From contig OY756139.1 in the NCBI GenBank assembly GCA_963576785.1, forward strand, positions 2,728,001 to 2,792,000: 64,000 bases of DNA, in the 5' to 3' direction. Below are positions 46,807 through 58,563 of this stretch, one piece after another (within the stretch, counting starts at the first letter, position 1; the number at the start of each line of letters is the position of its first letter). Source of the DNA: Chlorophyllum brunneum. Its lineage: Eukaryota; Basidiomycota; Agaricomycetes; Agaricales; Agaricaceae. Both the position numbers and the translations under genes were made by a program. The notes below the pieces were generated by a model. The model was given only the letters and a program-made list of their open reading frames with translations. It did no database searches and was not told where the DNA came from.

Positions 46807-49800
46807 ATGCCAATGCCCTTTTGGAAGCCCAAGTCCAAGGGCAAGGAGAGAGCTGGTAGTTCTTCAGCATCAGAAAGTGGCGATTCGCCAACCTCAACTT
46901 CCGTGAGCCTCGACCTCAGTTTCCGTTTCTCTATTCCCTGACACCTGGAACCAGTCTACGCAGTCTCAGATTCCCGCGCCGGCCGATGGGTGCCACCCAG
47001 AACAACCATCTTCATCGCATCGCAACGGCTCGGGCTACTCCTCAAATCCTGGAATCGGGACACCGATCGCAAAGGAAGAGCCTGATGGAACTGAGAGGCC
47101 TATCCAGTGCGTCTATAAACCTTTCTTCACGACAACTACTGGAATGCCATCTCCTAGACGGGTTGCTCCTCTGGATTATCGGCCCCCAGGATATCTACCT
47201 CAGCCCTCAACGTCATCAAAAAGGATCTATAATATGCCTGGGCCTGGTGCACAAACCAACTATGACGAACTGTACACTCGACATGCCCTCGAAACATTCA
47301 AGTTTGGTTCCCCAAGCATTACTACGATGACCGATACTTCTTCCGTGGACCCTCTTTCTTCTGAGGATGATTTTCACCCTCCTGCAGTTGATACCACTCC
47401 GCGTCCTTCTCTCGCTGTCCATACTGAAGGTACTCGCAGCCATCCATCGCAAGCTACAAGCCTATCTGACCAATCTTCGCCAGTCAATCACCACCCTGCA
47501 CGAAGTGATGCAACGTCGATCCATACGTTCGGGGCAAGGTCTTCCGCGTCGGCTTCTGTATCCTCACTAGTGAATTCTAGCAGTAACGATCAGTCGCTAC
47601 CAAGACAGAAGCGTTCTCAAGAACAACCTTCCGACGATGGACCTCGTGTGCGTTACTATACGTCTCCATACGTTGAATCAGTCTACTCCTCTTCCGTGGA
47701 TAGCACTTTCACTCGCGATGACTTCTACAACTATGATGACGAAGACTTCTCGGATATTGACGTCAGTTCGGCTCAGTACGGTGACACAGACTCCTACGAC
47801 CAGAGCTACTTCAATCCACCACCTGAACAGGACAGTTTTCACGCTGCTTATTTATCTCAGCGGAGGGGGAGCAATCCTATCCCTATTCCAGGAGCCCAGG
47901 ATGGACTGCCCCAAGGCCGTGACAGGGAGGATAGTGTAGCGACTGTTAAATACCCGATGCCTAGCGCCCCTGGCCCTTCGACGATAGGTCCCATGTCTCC
48001 AACAAGTGTTCCTCCCAACCCCCTTTCGCTCCCAGAAAATGATGCTGATTGGGATCAAAGGAGAAGGGCTCTTCAGGATAAGATTGATTCTCCCACTACA
48101 ACCAGACCTCACCCTCCTATCCACGCTTTTGATTATGCTTCGGCGACCTTGCCCAATGTCGCAGGACCTTCCGCAGGGCCCTCAACATCTCAGCCAGGGA
48201 CCGGCGATGCGATTGCGGGTTTCGACCCAAGTGAATGGGGAAATTTTGCGCTTGGCATCAAAAACTTCGACAGTCTCGATGTAGACGCTGCTCCCTCTGG
48301 AATCCCCGGAAATTCCACCGGCTGGTGGCCAAGACTTGGGCCACAAGATGCGAGACGTCCAAGCATTGCCTCTACAGTTCATGACACATTCCACAAACAT
48401 GTTTCGCCTTTCAAGGACCAGGATTGGTCATTCCGGAAGGACAAGGCTGACGGCGACGTCCACATCAAGAAGAAGCACAATACTTTCGCAGCTTTCAATG
48501 AACGGCCTTTAAAGAGAGGGCCCCCTTGGAGAGGAATGTCAATTGGGCAAACGGAGTATTGGCGGAACGAGCTCACCGGTGTGTATAAGGTTGAGCGAAT
48601 GGAAATCATTGGTGCGTGAATCACAGTCGTTATTCTTGCGACATCGAACAACTAACCTGTGCTTCTCGTCACCAGCCAGTGAAAATAGGCCACCGCAGCA
48701 ACGGCTGTCCATTCATCACATGCGTGATGGCACCCGACAAGCCCAACGACCTACACCTGGAATTCCTTATGATCCTCATAATGGTCCCGCCACCACAATC
48801 CACAAGCACTCAAAGGCTGCTGCATTCTCGCTGAGTCGTCATTATCGTGACAAATCACAATCTAAATCTGGTGACCGTCGAAACCCGTCAAGGGCACAGC
48901 CTCTGCGGAACGCTGTGTACATCAATGGAAAGAAAACGGCAATGATCCTTTTGGCACCCCGCAAGGTTCAAGAAGCGTATACTAGTACGACGACAACGCG
49001 AAAATTAGAGTCACATGGATTACTGGATGACGCTCACAGGGCCCGCGATATGGATCGCTATAGACGGCTTGCAGAAGAGGACGAAAGACACAGCGAGAAG
49101 CAGCGAATGAAGGAGAAAGTGAAACGTGAAAAGGAGTTAGAGAAACAGAGGAAGGCGGCGGACGAAAAAGCAAAGAGAGAAAAGAGTAAGGGAAGAAGCA
49201 GAGGTCCAGAGTCTATGATACAGCCAGAGGCGCACACACAAACCTTCCTCGAACCTGCCTTACCAAATCCTAACCTTCCTCGACCTTTGACCGCACCTGC
49301 ACCTCTGTCTTCCCCTCCAGCACAGGTTACCCAAGAAGTTGGTTCCAACGTATCTCCGAACCAGGGAATACCCCGAAGCCCTGACCCATCCACAAATTTG
49401 ACCACGCCTGTACTGGAAGGCTCCACCGCTCCCATAACCCCCGGTGCTATAGTCGCCGAGCCAACCATGCACCCAACACCGACAGCGAGAAAGTCGAGGC
49501 CCCCGTCAAATGACGAAACACGTCCTCCCGTACCCCAGATACAACATTCTACCAGCACTAGCTCCGACCTCCAGTCGACAGATCCTGCCTCATCCTACCC
49601 CCCTTATCGTGGCCGCGATGATTACGGCGAAGAAGAAGAAGAGATCGACGAAGAAGACAAGCAGCTTGGCGTTATTCCTCGTAGGCGCAAGCGTACTCCT
49701 CACAATGAGGCGTACCATTCCCTTTCCCCAGAGTCCATCGATTCGTTCGCTGCCCAACAAGACAATCACTCACGTGGTCTGTTTTCTCTGATCAGCCGTA

Positions 49801-50954
49801 ATGCTTCAAGTCGCACCCTCCACTATGATGTTCCTTACAATCCTCCCTGGTTATCCGCTCCTTCACGACCCAATAATCATGATATGCAGCTGCAAGTCGT
49901 CGCTGGACTGAATAGCTCATTCCAGGGTGTTGGTCTACTTCCTACAGACAAGGAGATCCGCGAAGGCCGGCGTCGAAAGGCCTTGAAAAACCAGGCACGA
50001 GATGCTTCGAGGAAAGAACGAGAGTACACCAAAGAGAAAGATATCTTCATTGATCTACCAGATGAAGCTCTTTATATGCTTCTTCCCCTCTGGCCATCTG
50101 AGACCGACCCTGTTTCTGCAAGAGATCATCCCTTTGACCTGCCGTCCATTCCAATTTCAGACCGTTTATATGCTCTGGTCTACTATAAACCGCTGTATCC
50201 CTCTGAAACATCTGACAAGAGCAAGAGCAAGGAAAAGAGCAAGAAATCGCGGGGTTCGCCCACGTCATCCCAGGAGGTCATCTATATCGACGAGCGGAAT
50301 GTTCTCATGAGTCAGTTCTATATTGGCGCTCGTATCGTGACGTATGACGACCTTGAAGGTTCCAATGTCCGTGTTCCCGAGCTCGGTCTGTCCGTCATGG
50401 GCCCTCTACAGGAGGCCTTTGACACCATTCCTATCAACACCCGCCCTCCCAGAGAAAAAAGTAAGAGTGATAGAAAAGGAAAGCTGAAGGATTTGGGTGA
50501 AATGAAATCGTTCTGGGATTATATTATCGGAACGTATTATTCTCGTGAATATCCTGTGGAATTCGATCCCGAAGGCTTCAAAAGGATGGGTTTAGCAACT
50601 CAGCAGATCGAGGAACAAGAGGGAACAGCGGTTTCTAGCAACGGCGCAGGTTCTTCGCATTCAAATATTGCCCAGCCTTCTGGTTCAGGGAGCATCAGGG
50701 AGGTTGCGAGCAACAACACAAGCAGAAGCAGTCTCCAGAGCGTTTCTTCTAACGACGCCGAGGGCAATCATGGTATTGATACCAACGGGATTGCCGGTCC
50801 TTCAACTGATCCCATTCAATACCCACCTAACAGCGAGGAGGAACCGATAGAAGAACCTCCAATAATATTGACGCCGATTGGTCGTGCTGTGCTGGAGATG
50901 GCCTTTATGGGTGCATTGGCCGTCACTGGTTTCGCCCCTCAACCCTACTGGTGA
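46807..50954 (+). CDS. Large fungal protein of unknown function, disordered N-half with a folded C-half
   Basis: Traced exons are 46807-46902, about 46957-48612 and about 48677-50954, giving roughly 1340 residues from MPMPFWKPKSKGKERAGSSS. The first half is Ser/Pro/Asp-rich and disordered, but contains conserved-looking blocks such as KRGPPWRGMSIGQTEYWRNE, ahead of LTGVYKVERME. A charged coiled coil follows (AEEDERHSEKQRMKEKVKRE). The C-half holds a segment that looks folded: LVVAGLNSSF-like sequence, then EALYMLLPLWPSETDPVS, RLYALVYYKPLYPSE, NVLMSQFYIGARIVTYDDLE and MKSFWDYIIGTYYSREYPVE. The last residues are GRAVLEMAFMGALAVTGFAP, then QPYW. I recognise no family. Long intact frames and clean introns make it a real gene. 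Confidence 0.8.
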
Positions 50955-51359
50955 TGGTTCTCTTTCGTTTTCGTTGCCGTTGACCAGGGTTTCTTCGGAA
51001 GGATTCTTAACGTTTTACCACGAATATACACATTGTCATCTGATTCATCTGGTTTTCTCTCATTCATAATTTTCGTATATACCTCAATCTGACGATAGCT
51101 TTCGATTTTAGTTGTAGCTTCTTTTCTCGAGGTAGCCGATCTGAACTGTCCATACAGCTTCTAGTATATCCTTCATTGTACCATGCTATCTTTTCCCAAA
51201 GCGCCATTGAAACTGGATAGGACGCTTGGATATACTCGAATATCACCAAATAGATATATGCCCGCGGTAGATGGTCCACAAACGGGTCGCGATCGTGAAA
51301 ATGGGCTCCCTGCGTTAAGCTGAGGAATATTGCGGGTGCCAACTAATCGATGGCAGGCC
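50955..51359. other. Intergenic, convergent 3' ends
   Basis: These 405 bases lie between the stop codons of the unknown large gene (+) and UVE1 (-). A T-rich first half fits 3' UTR sequence. No ORF or RNA gene is supported. Confidence 0.55.
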
Positions 51360-53626
51360 TCATGCCAACCCGAGCGTGTTCGACTCTTCTTGTTTCTTAG
51401 ATCTGGACCGTGGCGTACGGCGGGGTCTCTTGCTTGGGCCCGCGCTATCTAAGCTATCTACTTCGTTATCCTTACATTTTGTTGGCCTTATCATTTGACC
51501 ACGTTCTCCCGTACGACCTTGAGAAGAGCATTCTTCGGGTCCTAGTGAGGTGGATGTGAGGTTGGGATTCCCGCATAGTCCCAAGGGACCCATTTCAAAA
51601 ACGTCGCCAGTTGGGGAAGCGCTATCAATTATTTCGTATTTCTCGCCTTGAGGATCCAGTAACATCTCATCACTCTTGGGACCTTCATCGTTAAATTTAG
51701 CGGGACCTCCTCGCGTTGTACGTTTGTTTGATTTACGCCCGTTAGTTTCTTTTGACGGATTTGGATTCGGCGGTCGTAGGTTAACTGAGCTGCGGTCAGG
51801 CAAATGACAAAACCGATGCGAACCCTCAACATACCGTGGATAGTGGGAGCTAGACCATAAATTCTGTATAGGTGAAAGACTGCCTGTTCTTTGTCTTTTG
51901 CCTGTCGCAACATCAGTTGAAGATTGGGCACAGGAACGCCGAGACTGTTACCTCAATCATGAGATCTGCTTCCCTGGTTAGATATAATCGAGGAATCGTG
52001 CATATACTCACCCATGTCATCTGGTAAATCGGGTGGAAGGGTTTCGCAACGATCTGCGTGAGCTCGACGTTCCATGAGTGTAACAGCCCCTGGCCTCGGT
52101 TCACTGAGGTGTTGTTTGGGTCGTATTCCACGACGTTTCCAAATGGCGTCTGCACGCTTTATAATCTCCAAAGGTGGAAAGGAAGAAGGATTGAGCATGT
52201 CGTGGTGGTAGTCTAGCAGTGAAGTTAATCAGCACACACACGCATTAGTGGGGCAGTCTGACCAAAGACGAAAGGAACATCCAGTTCTTCACACACATTA
52301 AGGAGGTCCTCTGCACTGTAACACATCTAAAGTCTTTAGTAGTAAATCGAAATAACATAGACCACAGTCTCTTACCTCGTCGTTTTCCAGCACGAGTCTA
52401 GCCCGAATATGAGGCGCAAGCTCAGAAATGGTCTTCTTGAGACGGCCTATTGCGCCTGCTTTGTCACCATATGTTCCTCCTCCCTGGAATACTCTTTTCA
52501 GGACTCGGGCGAATCAATTCAGAGACAAAACCTACATGGACTACCATGACACCATCGACACCAACCCCCATAAGGTCAAGCATTTGGCAGTGATACTCTA
52601 ATTCTCGAACAGCTGCCTCGCGGACCTTATCCTTAAGGCTCCCAAGCTGAGTGAATTGTCCAGGATGCGTCGTTAGCCTGTGGCCGTATTTATTGGCGAG
52701 GTCCCCGGCCTCTTTGAGAAGATCTGTGCAGTACCCGAGGGAGTATCCATATTTTTCATGCGAGGCAAAGGGAAACGTTTCGGATGAAATACGAAGAAAA
52801 CGTATGTGCTATAAAGGTGAAACTTATCAGCAGGAGCTAGTATGGCAGGACCATACACATACATTGTCTTCATTCCACTGGATGATGGTGATTAGATCTC
52901 GAACGTTTTTACGACCTATCTCTTTGACCCATTGTAAGCCATTTTTGCTTATACTTTCAAGCCTACGAGAAATGAATCCTGTTTCTCAAAAGGAAGACAG
53001 GGAGACGAACCTGCATGTTCGGGAGCAGAAAATGGACTCGCTAGCTGGTTTCTTGCCGCGAAGTACCGTATTCAGACAAGCATAGCCTGGACAGAGATCA
53101 GGCTCCGGAAATTCTCACCAGTCGGATGTGGCGTACCAAGTCTTCCCCTGAATGTTGTTTCCTTGTGCTCGACGTCAGGAATGATATATACATGGTCAGG
53201 TTTTGGCCCGCGTTTCTTGCAGGGTTTCTTTTCAAGCGAGAATTCCTCGCCGTCCGCATTGGTTTGAACCTTCCGCTTTCTATGTTTCTGCTTCTTTGAC
53301 TGCTTTTCGTTCTGTATCTTGTCCTCCTCTTCTAGTGCCATCTCAGGGGCAATAACACCGTCAACAGCTGGGGAGTTCAGACCTCGACGTTCATCCTCTG
53401 TAACACCCATGTTCGTGGAGACGACAGTTTCGCGTCGTTGAGAAAAATCATTGGGTCCCTGACCAGAAGTGCTTTTGGCAACCACATTCTCAGACCGTAA
53501 TAGCCTTGAGCTCCGTCGTAAGATGACACCCGAGTTGTTCGGATGCGGCAGCAAAGCACTGGTCATTTTTGCCTGGGACGGAATAAGAGGACGAAGAGCC
53601 CTGAATGAGCTGAACGCAGAAAGCAT
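51360..53626 (-). CDS. UVE1: UV-damage endonuclease UVDE (Uve1)
   Basis: The start is the ATG at 53624-53626 (MLSAFSSFRALRPLIPSQAK), an N-terminus that could be a mitochondrial presequence. A basic disordered region follows, with NLS-like KKQKHRKRK. The TIM-barrel nuclease domain includes RLG|YACLNTVLRGKKP, WNEDNHIRFLRISSETFPFA, SHEKYGYSLG, HRLTTHPGQFTQLGS, LDLMGVGVDGVMVVHVGGTY, RLVLENDE (metal ligand region) and LDVPFVFDYHHDMLNPSS. After the barrel comes HLYRIYGLAPTIH, then VNLRPPNPNPSKETNGRKSN and a Lys/Arg/Ser tail ending in RRTPRSRSKKQEESNTLGLA. UVDE nicks DNA 5' of cyclobutane dimers, 6-4 photoproducts and some other lesions. Dual mitochondrial and nuclear targeting is inference. Several introns interrupt the barrel. 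Confidence 0.93.
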
Positions 53627-53829
53627 CCACTGTAGCGGATGGCCATTTTGTTTTAGTCTAGCCGGGAGTGGAGTGACACTCGATCTCCGCTGTTCATCGC
53701 AGTGCTGCTGCGCCCTCCGAAACTAACACGGACAAATACCCCATTTCCAGGATAGGATATTCTATCAATCAGCTTAGTAAGCGGTCTTCCCCCTTTACAG
53801 CAAGTGACCACCTTTCATCACCGTGCAAC

Positions 53830-55100
53830 ATGAGCTGGGCTGGGCGAGTTCTTTGTCTATAGAAATATCCGTCTTGCTTTCTAACCATATATTTCTATAG
53901 CTTCAAGAAGTCTGTGAATCGAGCAGGTACCACGGTACGTATTCATTGAATCTGCACCTATAAAGTGCGACACCTGACTCCGTCGAACCATAGCTACTGC
54001 AGAAGACGGGTCAGATAGAACGTACGGTAGACAGACAATTTGAGGACGAGGAAGCCAAATATCGAGTGTGCGTCCGCCTCTTGGATGTACCTGGGTGTTT
54101 AACCTGATTACATCATTTCCAGGTTTGAGAAGGAATGTCAAGCCCTGCAGAAGGACAGTAAAGCATATTGGGATGCTATGCATTGTGAGTAATCCTTCCC
54201 CTTCACGGAACACTACTCCTCATGATACTGTAGCCATGACCTCGGCGCAGTCACGCATTGCAGAAACCCTTGAAACATTTTATTCTGCTGCCGACAGATC
54301 ATCAGAAGGAGCCATGGCCGGACATTCGTACAAGCGCTCCGTGGACGACCTTGATACCAGCTTCAACCGAGAACTCGTGCGTTAACACTGTGTGGCCATG
54401 GGCAGAATGTCTGATGAATGCCAGGACGGCCCCTATCGTACAACCATCCTTGAACCCCTGGGCAAGATGTGCGCCTATTTCCCCGTTGTCAACGAGCACA
54501 TTACCAAACGGAACAAGAAGGTGGGCATTATGAAGCCTATCTCCGCGTCGACTGATTGACGCCGGGCTACACCCAGATGCTAGACTACGACTCAGCACGT
54601 AGCAAGCTCCGGAAATTGATTGATAAACCCAGCGAAGACCCGACGAAGCTCCCTCGAGTACATATTTTCTGCCCACTGTCAATATTTTTCTTATTGTGTC
54701 TGTTCTAGGCCCAACAAGAACACGACGAAGCCAAAGAACTTTTTGATTTGCTAAACGAGCAGCTGATTACCGAGCTTCCGCAATTACTCGATCTACGAGT
54801 TCCCTACTTTGATCCCAGCTTCGAAGCAATGATCCGTATGCAAGCCAAGTTTGCAGAGGAAGGCTATGAGAAGCTCAGCGGTGTCCAACGGTGAGTTCAC
54901 CTGTATTTTTGGCATTCATACGATCTTACTCCTAAAATAGCTATTTCGCCGATAATGTGCGAGACGATTATGCTGCTGGACAGCTCGACGCGCAGGTAAC
55001 TCGGTAATCTCCAACGTCAAGAGCAGACGCTAATTTGTTCCTTCAGGTGGAGAGTGTGCTACAAGAGATGCGGGAACTCTCCATATGTGGTGGAAACTAA
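53830..55100 (+). CDS. RVS161: BAR-domain protein Rvs161 (amphiphysin family)
   Basis: The first exon (53830-53843) ends with a GC-AG intron: GCGAGT at 53844 to TATAG at 53900. With it removed the N-terminus reads MSWAGFKKSVNRAGTT across exon 2 (53901-53934), then LLQKTGQIERTVDRQFEDEE from 53994, matching the family start exactly. The rest is a full N-BAR domain: KYRVFEKECQALQKDSKAYW, ESLETFYSAAD-like helix, VDDLDTSFNRELDAPYRTTI, LEPLGKMCAYFPVVNEHITK, KLRKLIDKPSEDPTKLPRAQ, ELFDLLNEQLITELPQLLDL and YFADNVRDDYAAGQLDAQVE. The stop is at 55098. The protein forms a curved heterodimer with Rvs167 that shapes membranes during endocytic scission. It is divergent from UVE1 with 203 bp between start codons. 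Confidence 0.95.
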
Positions 55101-55582
55101 GCCGAATTTCTGTAGCAGCATATGGATATGTCTTTGTATGCGATGCCCCATCCATCGAATACCTATTCTTACCCCACAATGAGCGTAACTCCCGACGGCG
55201 ACATTCCAAGCGTTCGCAGATATCAGGCCAAAGGTTGAGCGTTAATACGAAGCAAGAATGCTATAATTAGCGCGGGGCAGCTCCCCAGGTGAAAGAATCA
55301 TATGCACCACCTTACAGCTAGTTATTTTACACTCCTTAAAATTGACAACGTTGAAAGACGCTGGTAAATAATACAAGTCTACCCCAACCAAGTTGGAACC
55401 CAGCAGATAGCTGTGTTATCTCTAAGTGGATGGAATCAAAACTCACAGGGTCAGCTGGACAGTCAGCGAGGTCCAAAGCTCGTGAAAATGAAGAGTGGGC
55501 GGTAATCACAGCCCGCCTGTGGTCCCTTCTTTCGTTTCTCCACCCCTCACTTCGTTCCCCTCGCGTCTCCTCTTCGAAAGAC
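55101..55582. other. Intergenic, RVS161 3' flank and SDR promoter
   Basis: These 482 bases separate two plus-strand genes. An in-frame ATG at 55430 could extend the SDR protein by 51 residues, but that stretch looks non-conserved and is more likely 5' leader. Nothing else is recognised. Confidence 0.5.
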
Positions 55583-57254
55583 ATGTTGCACATACCTGAT
55601 GATACATTATTCGCGCACAGCGCCCGCGTTCAGAATGCAGTTATCATCATTACGGGTAAGCTATCTGTTTCTTTCAGTTCAGACGAAATCTTCAATTGTG
55701 TTATCACATGACATCGTTCCCTTTGCTCAACAACGCGTTACTGGTGAACAGGTGCTGCGAATGGTATCGGGAAAGAGGCCGCAAAGCGCTTTGCTTCCTA
55801 TGGGTGTGTCTTGTCCACACCCATGTAGTTGCAGTGGTTCACGTGTTTTGTGACTTGCCCAGAGCCAAAGTCATAATTGGCGACAGAGACGTTGAAGGGG
55901 GAAAGAAGACTGTGTGTGAAATCGAACAAGATGGAGGGTGAGATTCCTCTTCTTTTATCAGCTTCGAATAGATGACTTACTCTCTAGATGATCATAGGGC
56001 TGCTGTCTTTGTGAAATGCGACGTCCTCTCTTGGGATGACCAAGTTAATATGTTCGAGACGGCTATTTCGGCTTATGGTTCAGTCGATGTGGTGGTGCGT
56101 TCCTGAATCCCTGTTTTCCTTTCCCCTTTCATCTCTTTCTCCCGTTGTCGTCCTTCCCTTTTGACACAGATAAGTAGCTGAGAATTGAAATGCTGTCTAG
56201 GTTCCCAATGCCGGTGTCGGCGAGACCTCACGATTTGGGTCAGTCACTCTCGATGGGAGTGGTAAACCAGTGAAGCCAAAACTACTAACATTGGATATTA
56301 ACCTCACGGGAGTCCTCTACAGTAAGTCAGTTATCTTACCCGTCGTATACATCTCCGTTCATTTACCAACCAACACCTGATGATCCTGCTCGACTGCTAG
56401 CCATCCATTTGTCTCTGCATTATCTCAAACTAAATCGCAAGACTGGCGACCTGAAGTCTCTTATACTCCTTGGATCTATCGGTATGCAATCATCTCCCCA
56501 CTTCCCCGTCTTCTGAGAGCCTGACATAGAATTCGGTATAATTTAGCATCCTGGATGCCCATTCCTGGTGGACCTCTGTACACCGCTTCCAAACATGCTG
56601 CTTTAGGACTGATGAGATCGCTTCACCGTCCTCTGGAGCTGCAGGGCATCCGTATTGGTGTCATCCACCCCTTCTTCGCTGGTAAGTAGGCCTTCTTTAG
56701 CAACACTGGTCCCGTCCCGGAAAAGAACCCAGCCTGACCTGGCCGAAATTCCATTTCGCTACAACTTCTTTGCACAGACACGGCTATAGTTCCACTGCCG
56801 GTCAAAGTAGTTCTCGCAGGAATCCCGCTCACACCGGTGCCGCGAGTTGCAGGCGCTATCTTCCATGCTGCTACGGATCCCGATCCCGAGACGAACGGAT
56901 GTGCTTGGCTTCTTCTCGATGATGGTCCCGTCTTCCGAGTAAAGCCGGATGAGTTCAAGCAAGGTGTGTACAAGATGATTGATGATCGCTCCAACAGAGC
57001 TCTCAAGTGAGTCAAGTTCTCATTTTTTACCCTTCTTGTGTTGCGTCTTGTGACGATTGGGTTTCTGATGGTCTTTTTTTATTTCTCTTTCGTTTGTTGC
57101 GATCAGGGTGGCCAAAGGAATTGGTCACTATTACCGGGTGGGCAAGGATCTGTGGCGTGTCCTTGGCAGGCAGCTGGTTGTTTTGGGTATGGGGGCTGCC
57201 CTAGCCAAAGTGACGTGGGACCAAAGGGAACTTCTTGCAAGTTATATCCGATGA
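55583..57254 (+). CDS. Short-chain dehydrogenase/reductase (SDR), NAD(P)-dependent
   Basis: The start at 55583 gives MLHIPDDTLFAHSARVQNAV, placing the cofactor motif at a normal distance. The classical SDR features are present: VIIITGAANGIGKEAAKRFA (TGxxxGxG), AKVIIGDRDVEGGKKTVCEI, KCDVLSW, VVVPNAGVGETSRFG (NAG motif), SLILLGSIASWMPIPGG (active Ser) and LYTASKHAALGLMRSLHR (YxxxK). The C-terminus continues past the Rossmann fold with KVAKGIGHYYRVGKDLWRVL. The DRD after the second strand argues for NAD rather than NADP. The substrate is unknown; 15-hydroxyprostaglandin-dehydrogenase-like SDRs are the nearest type by feel. About six introns interrupt it. Confidence 0.88.
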
Positions 57255-57483
57255 TCTCGTGGTGTAGTCCATTCTTCATGATTATATGCTTTACTAGTTT
57301 ACATGCCTCGGAAGGGGTTCTTCCCGTGAGGGAAAGGCCACACCATGGAATGGGCAGGGAAGAGCTGTGAGGTTGAAATCGGAACGCGGAAGCGAATGTT
57401 CTGCAAGATGTAGAGCGGATCCCACAGGGGAAGCGCTAGTCGCATAACTCTGCCTGGGTGGCGCCTCAAAATGAAGGGACAAC

Positions 57484-58492
57484 TTATGTTGTACCGCCGG
57501 TGCTCATATCCCTGTCCTCGGTTAGAACATCTGTTAGTGCAAACAAAGTTTGGACATACCGTCTGCTATTTTGTACGCGGATGAAAAGCCAATCCACAGC
57601 GGCCCTAACGCCCGTTCTAAAGCAGGAAGATAAACAGAAATTCCGTATGAGTAAGGCTAGATCCATGGTAGATATGGGAGCGGCGGACTCACCCTTCCAA
57701 TGCCGACGACCCCATCACATCCAAACTCGCAATGCGTTGTCTTCTGGCGGTGATCTCATTCTCACCTTCGCCGTACCTTGAATGGCGCCGTGCACTCTCC
57801 AGCTTACGCTGATGCCAATCCTCGTAGTCGTGTCGAATTTCCTCGACAGAAAGACTCTGCGGTGAATCTTGCTTGTTGGCGAGGAGTAAGAGTGGGACAC
57901 CGAGAATTTGGGGTGCGGATAAAACTGAGTCTATATTACTTGGAAGGATGTGGATTAGTACACCTTGGATGGATAACTTTATGATGAAGGCTATATGGAG
58001 GTCGGGGGAAAGGGGTAGAAAGGGATTACGAGAACATACCGAATACCTCCCAGCCTTCACTGAGTCGCTCGCGGTCTTCGGCATCTATCACATATACAAC
58101 CGCATGGCAGTCGTCAAAATAACGATGCCAGATATTGCGGATGCCGCGCTGGCCGCCAAGGTCCCAGAATTGGAGGATCGTAGAGGGTAAAGTGATCTTT
58201 CCAGCTGTGGTTGAGCACGGAAATGAGATGAACAGGGGTCTCTATGGAAGGTAGAGCCTATGCGCACTGTTCTGACCCACGGTTGGTCCTATCTTGTCGG
58301 GAGTCAGGCCTGGGACGTCGTTATACAACGTCTTGATTTTCTCGAGAAGAGTCTAGGAGCTGCATCAGCAGGGACAGTTGTGGGGACATGGGTGCGCACT
58401 GTTTTTCCGGCACCGTCGAGACCGATGATGATGACGGAGAATTCTTCCTTTCGGGTGAGGTGCTGGTGTAGGCCTTTGAGGAGGTGATACAT
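57484..58492 (-). CDS. ARL3: Arf-like GTPase Arl3/ARFRP1
   Basis: The start is the ATG at 58490-58492. The N-terminus [20 protein letters not shown] parallels yeast Arl3 and human ARFRP1, which have no Gly2 for myristoylation and are N-acetylated for Golgi targeting. Motifs are the P-loop GLDGAGKT (then [15 protein letters not shown]), [25 protein letters not shown] (switch II), [35 protein letters not shown] (NKQD) and SALEG joined to [19 protein letters not shown]. An insertion of about 20 basic residues before the final SAL motif ([19 protein letters not shown]) is absent from the yeast and human proteins. The protein recruits Arl1 and golgins to the trans-Golgi. Only 71 bp separate its start from that of VMA16. 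Confidence 0.92.
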
Positions 58493-58563
58493 GGTCAAGG
58501 TGCAGCCAAACAAGGGCCAACAGCTGGGCCACAGAGCCACCGTGCTCGCCTTCAGACCACCCA
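58493..58563. promoter_or_regulatory. 71-bp bidirectional region between ARL3 and VMA16 starts
   Basis: Both start codons are firm, so any core promoter must overlap coding sequence or lie within 71 bp. A CCAAT motif (58561-58565) overlaps the VMA16 ATG. Function is inferred only. Confidence 0.45.

Noticed and set aside
13406..53626. A DNA-repair gene cluster (Pol kappa, AlkB-like, Uve1)
   Set aside because: The genes are 10-25 kb apart with unrelated housekeeping genes between them and no shared promoter layout.
41598..57254. A secondary-metabolite cluster built on the CoA ligase and the SDR
   Set aside because: No polyketide synthase, peptide synthetase, terpene synthase or cytochrome P450 is present; acetoacetyl-CoA synthetase is primary metabolism.
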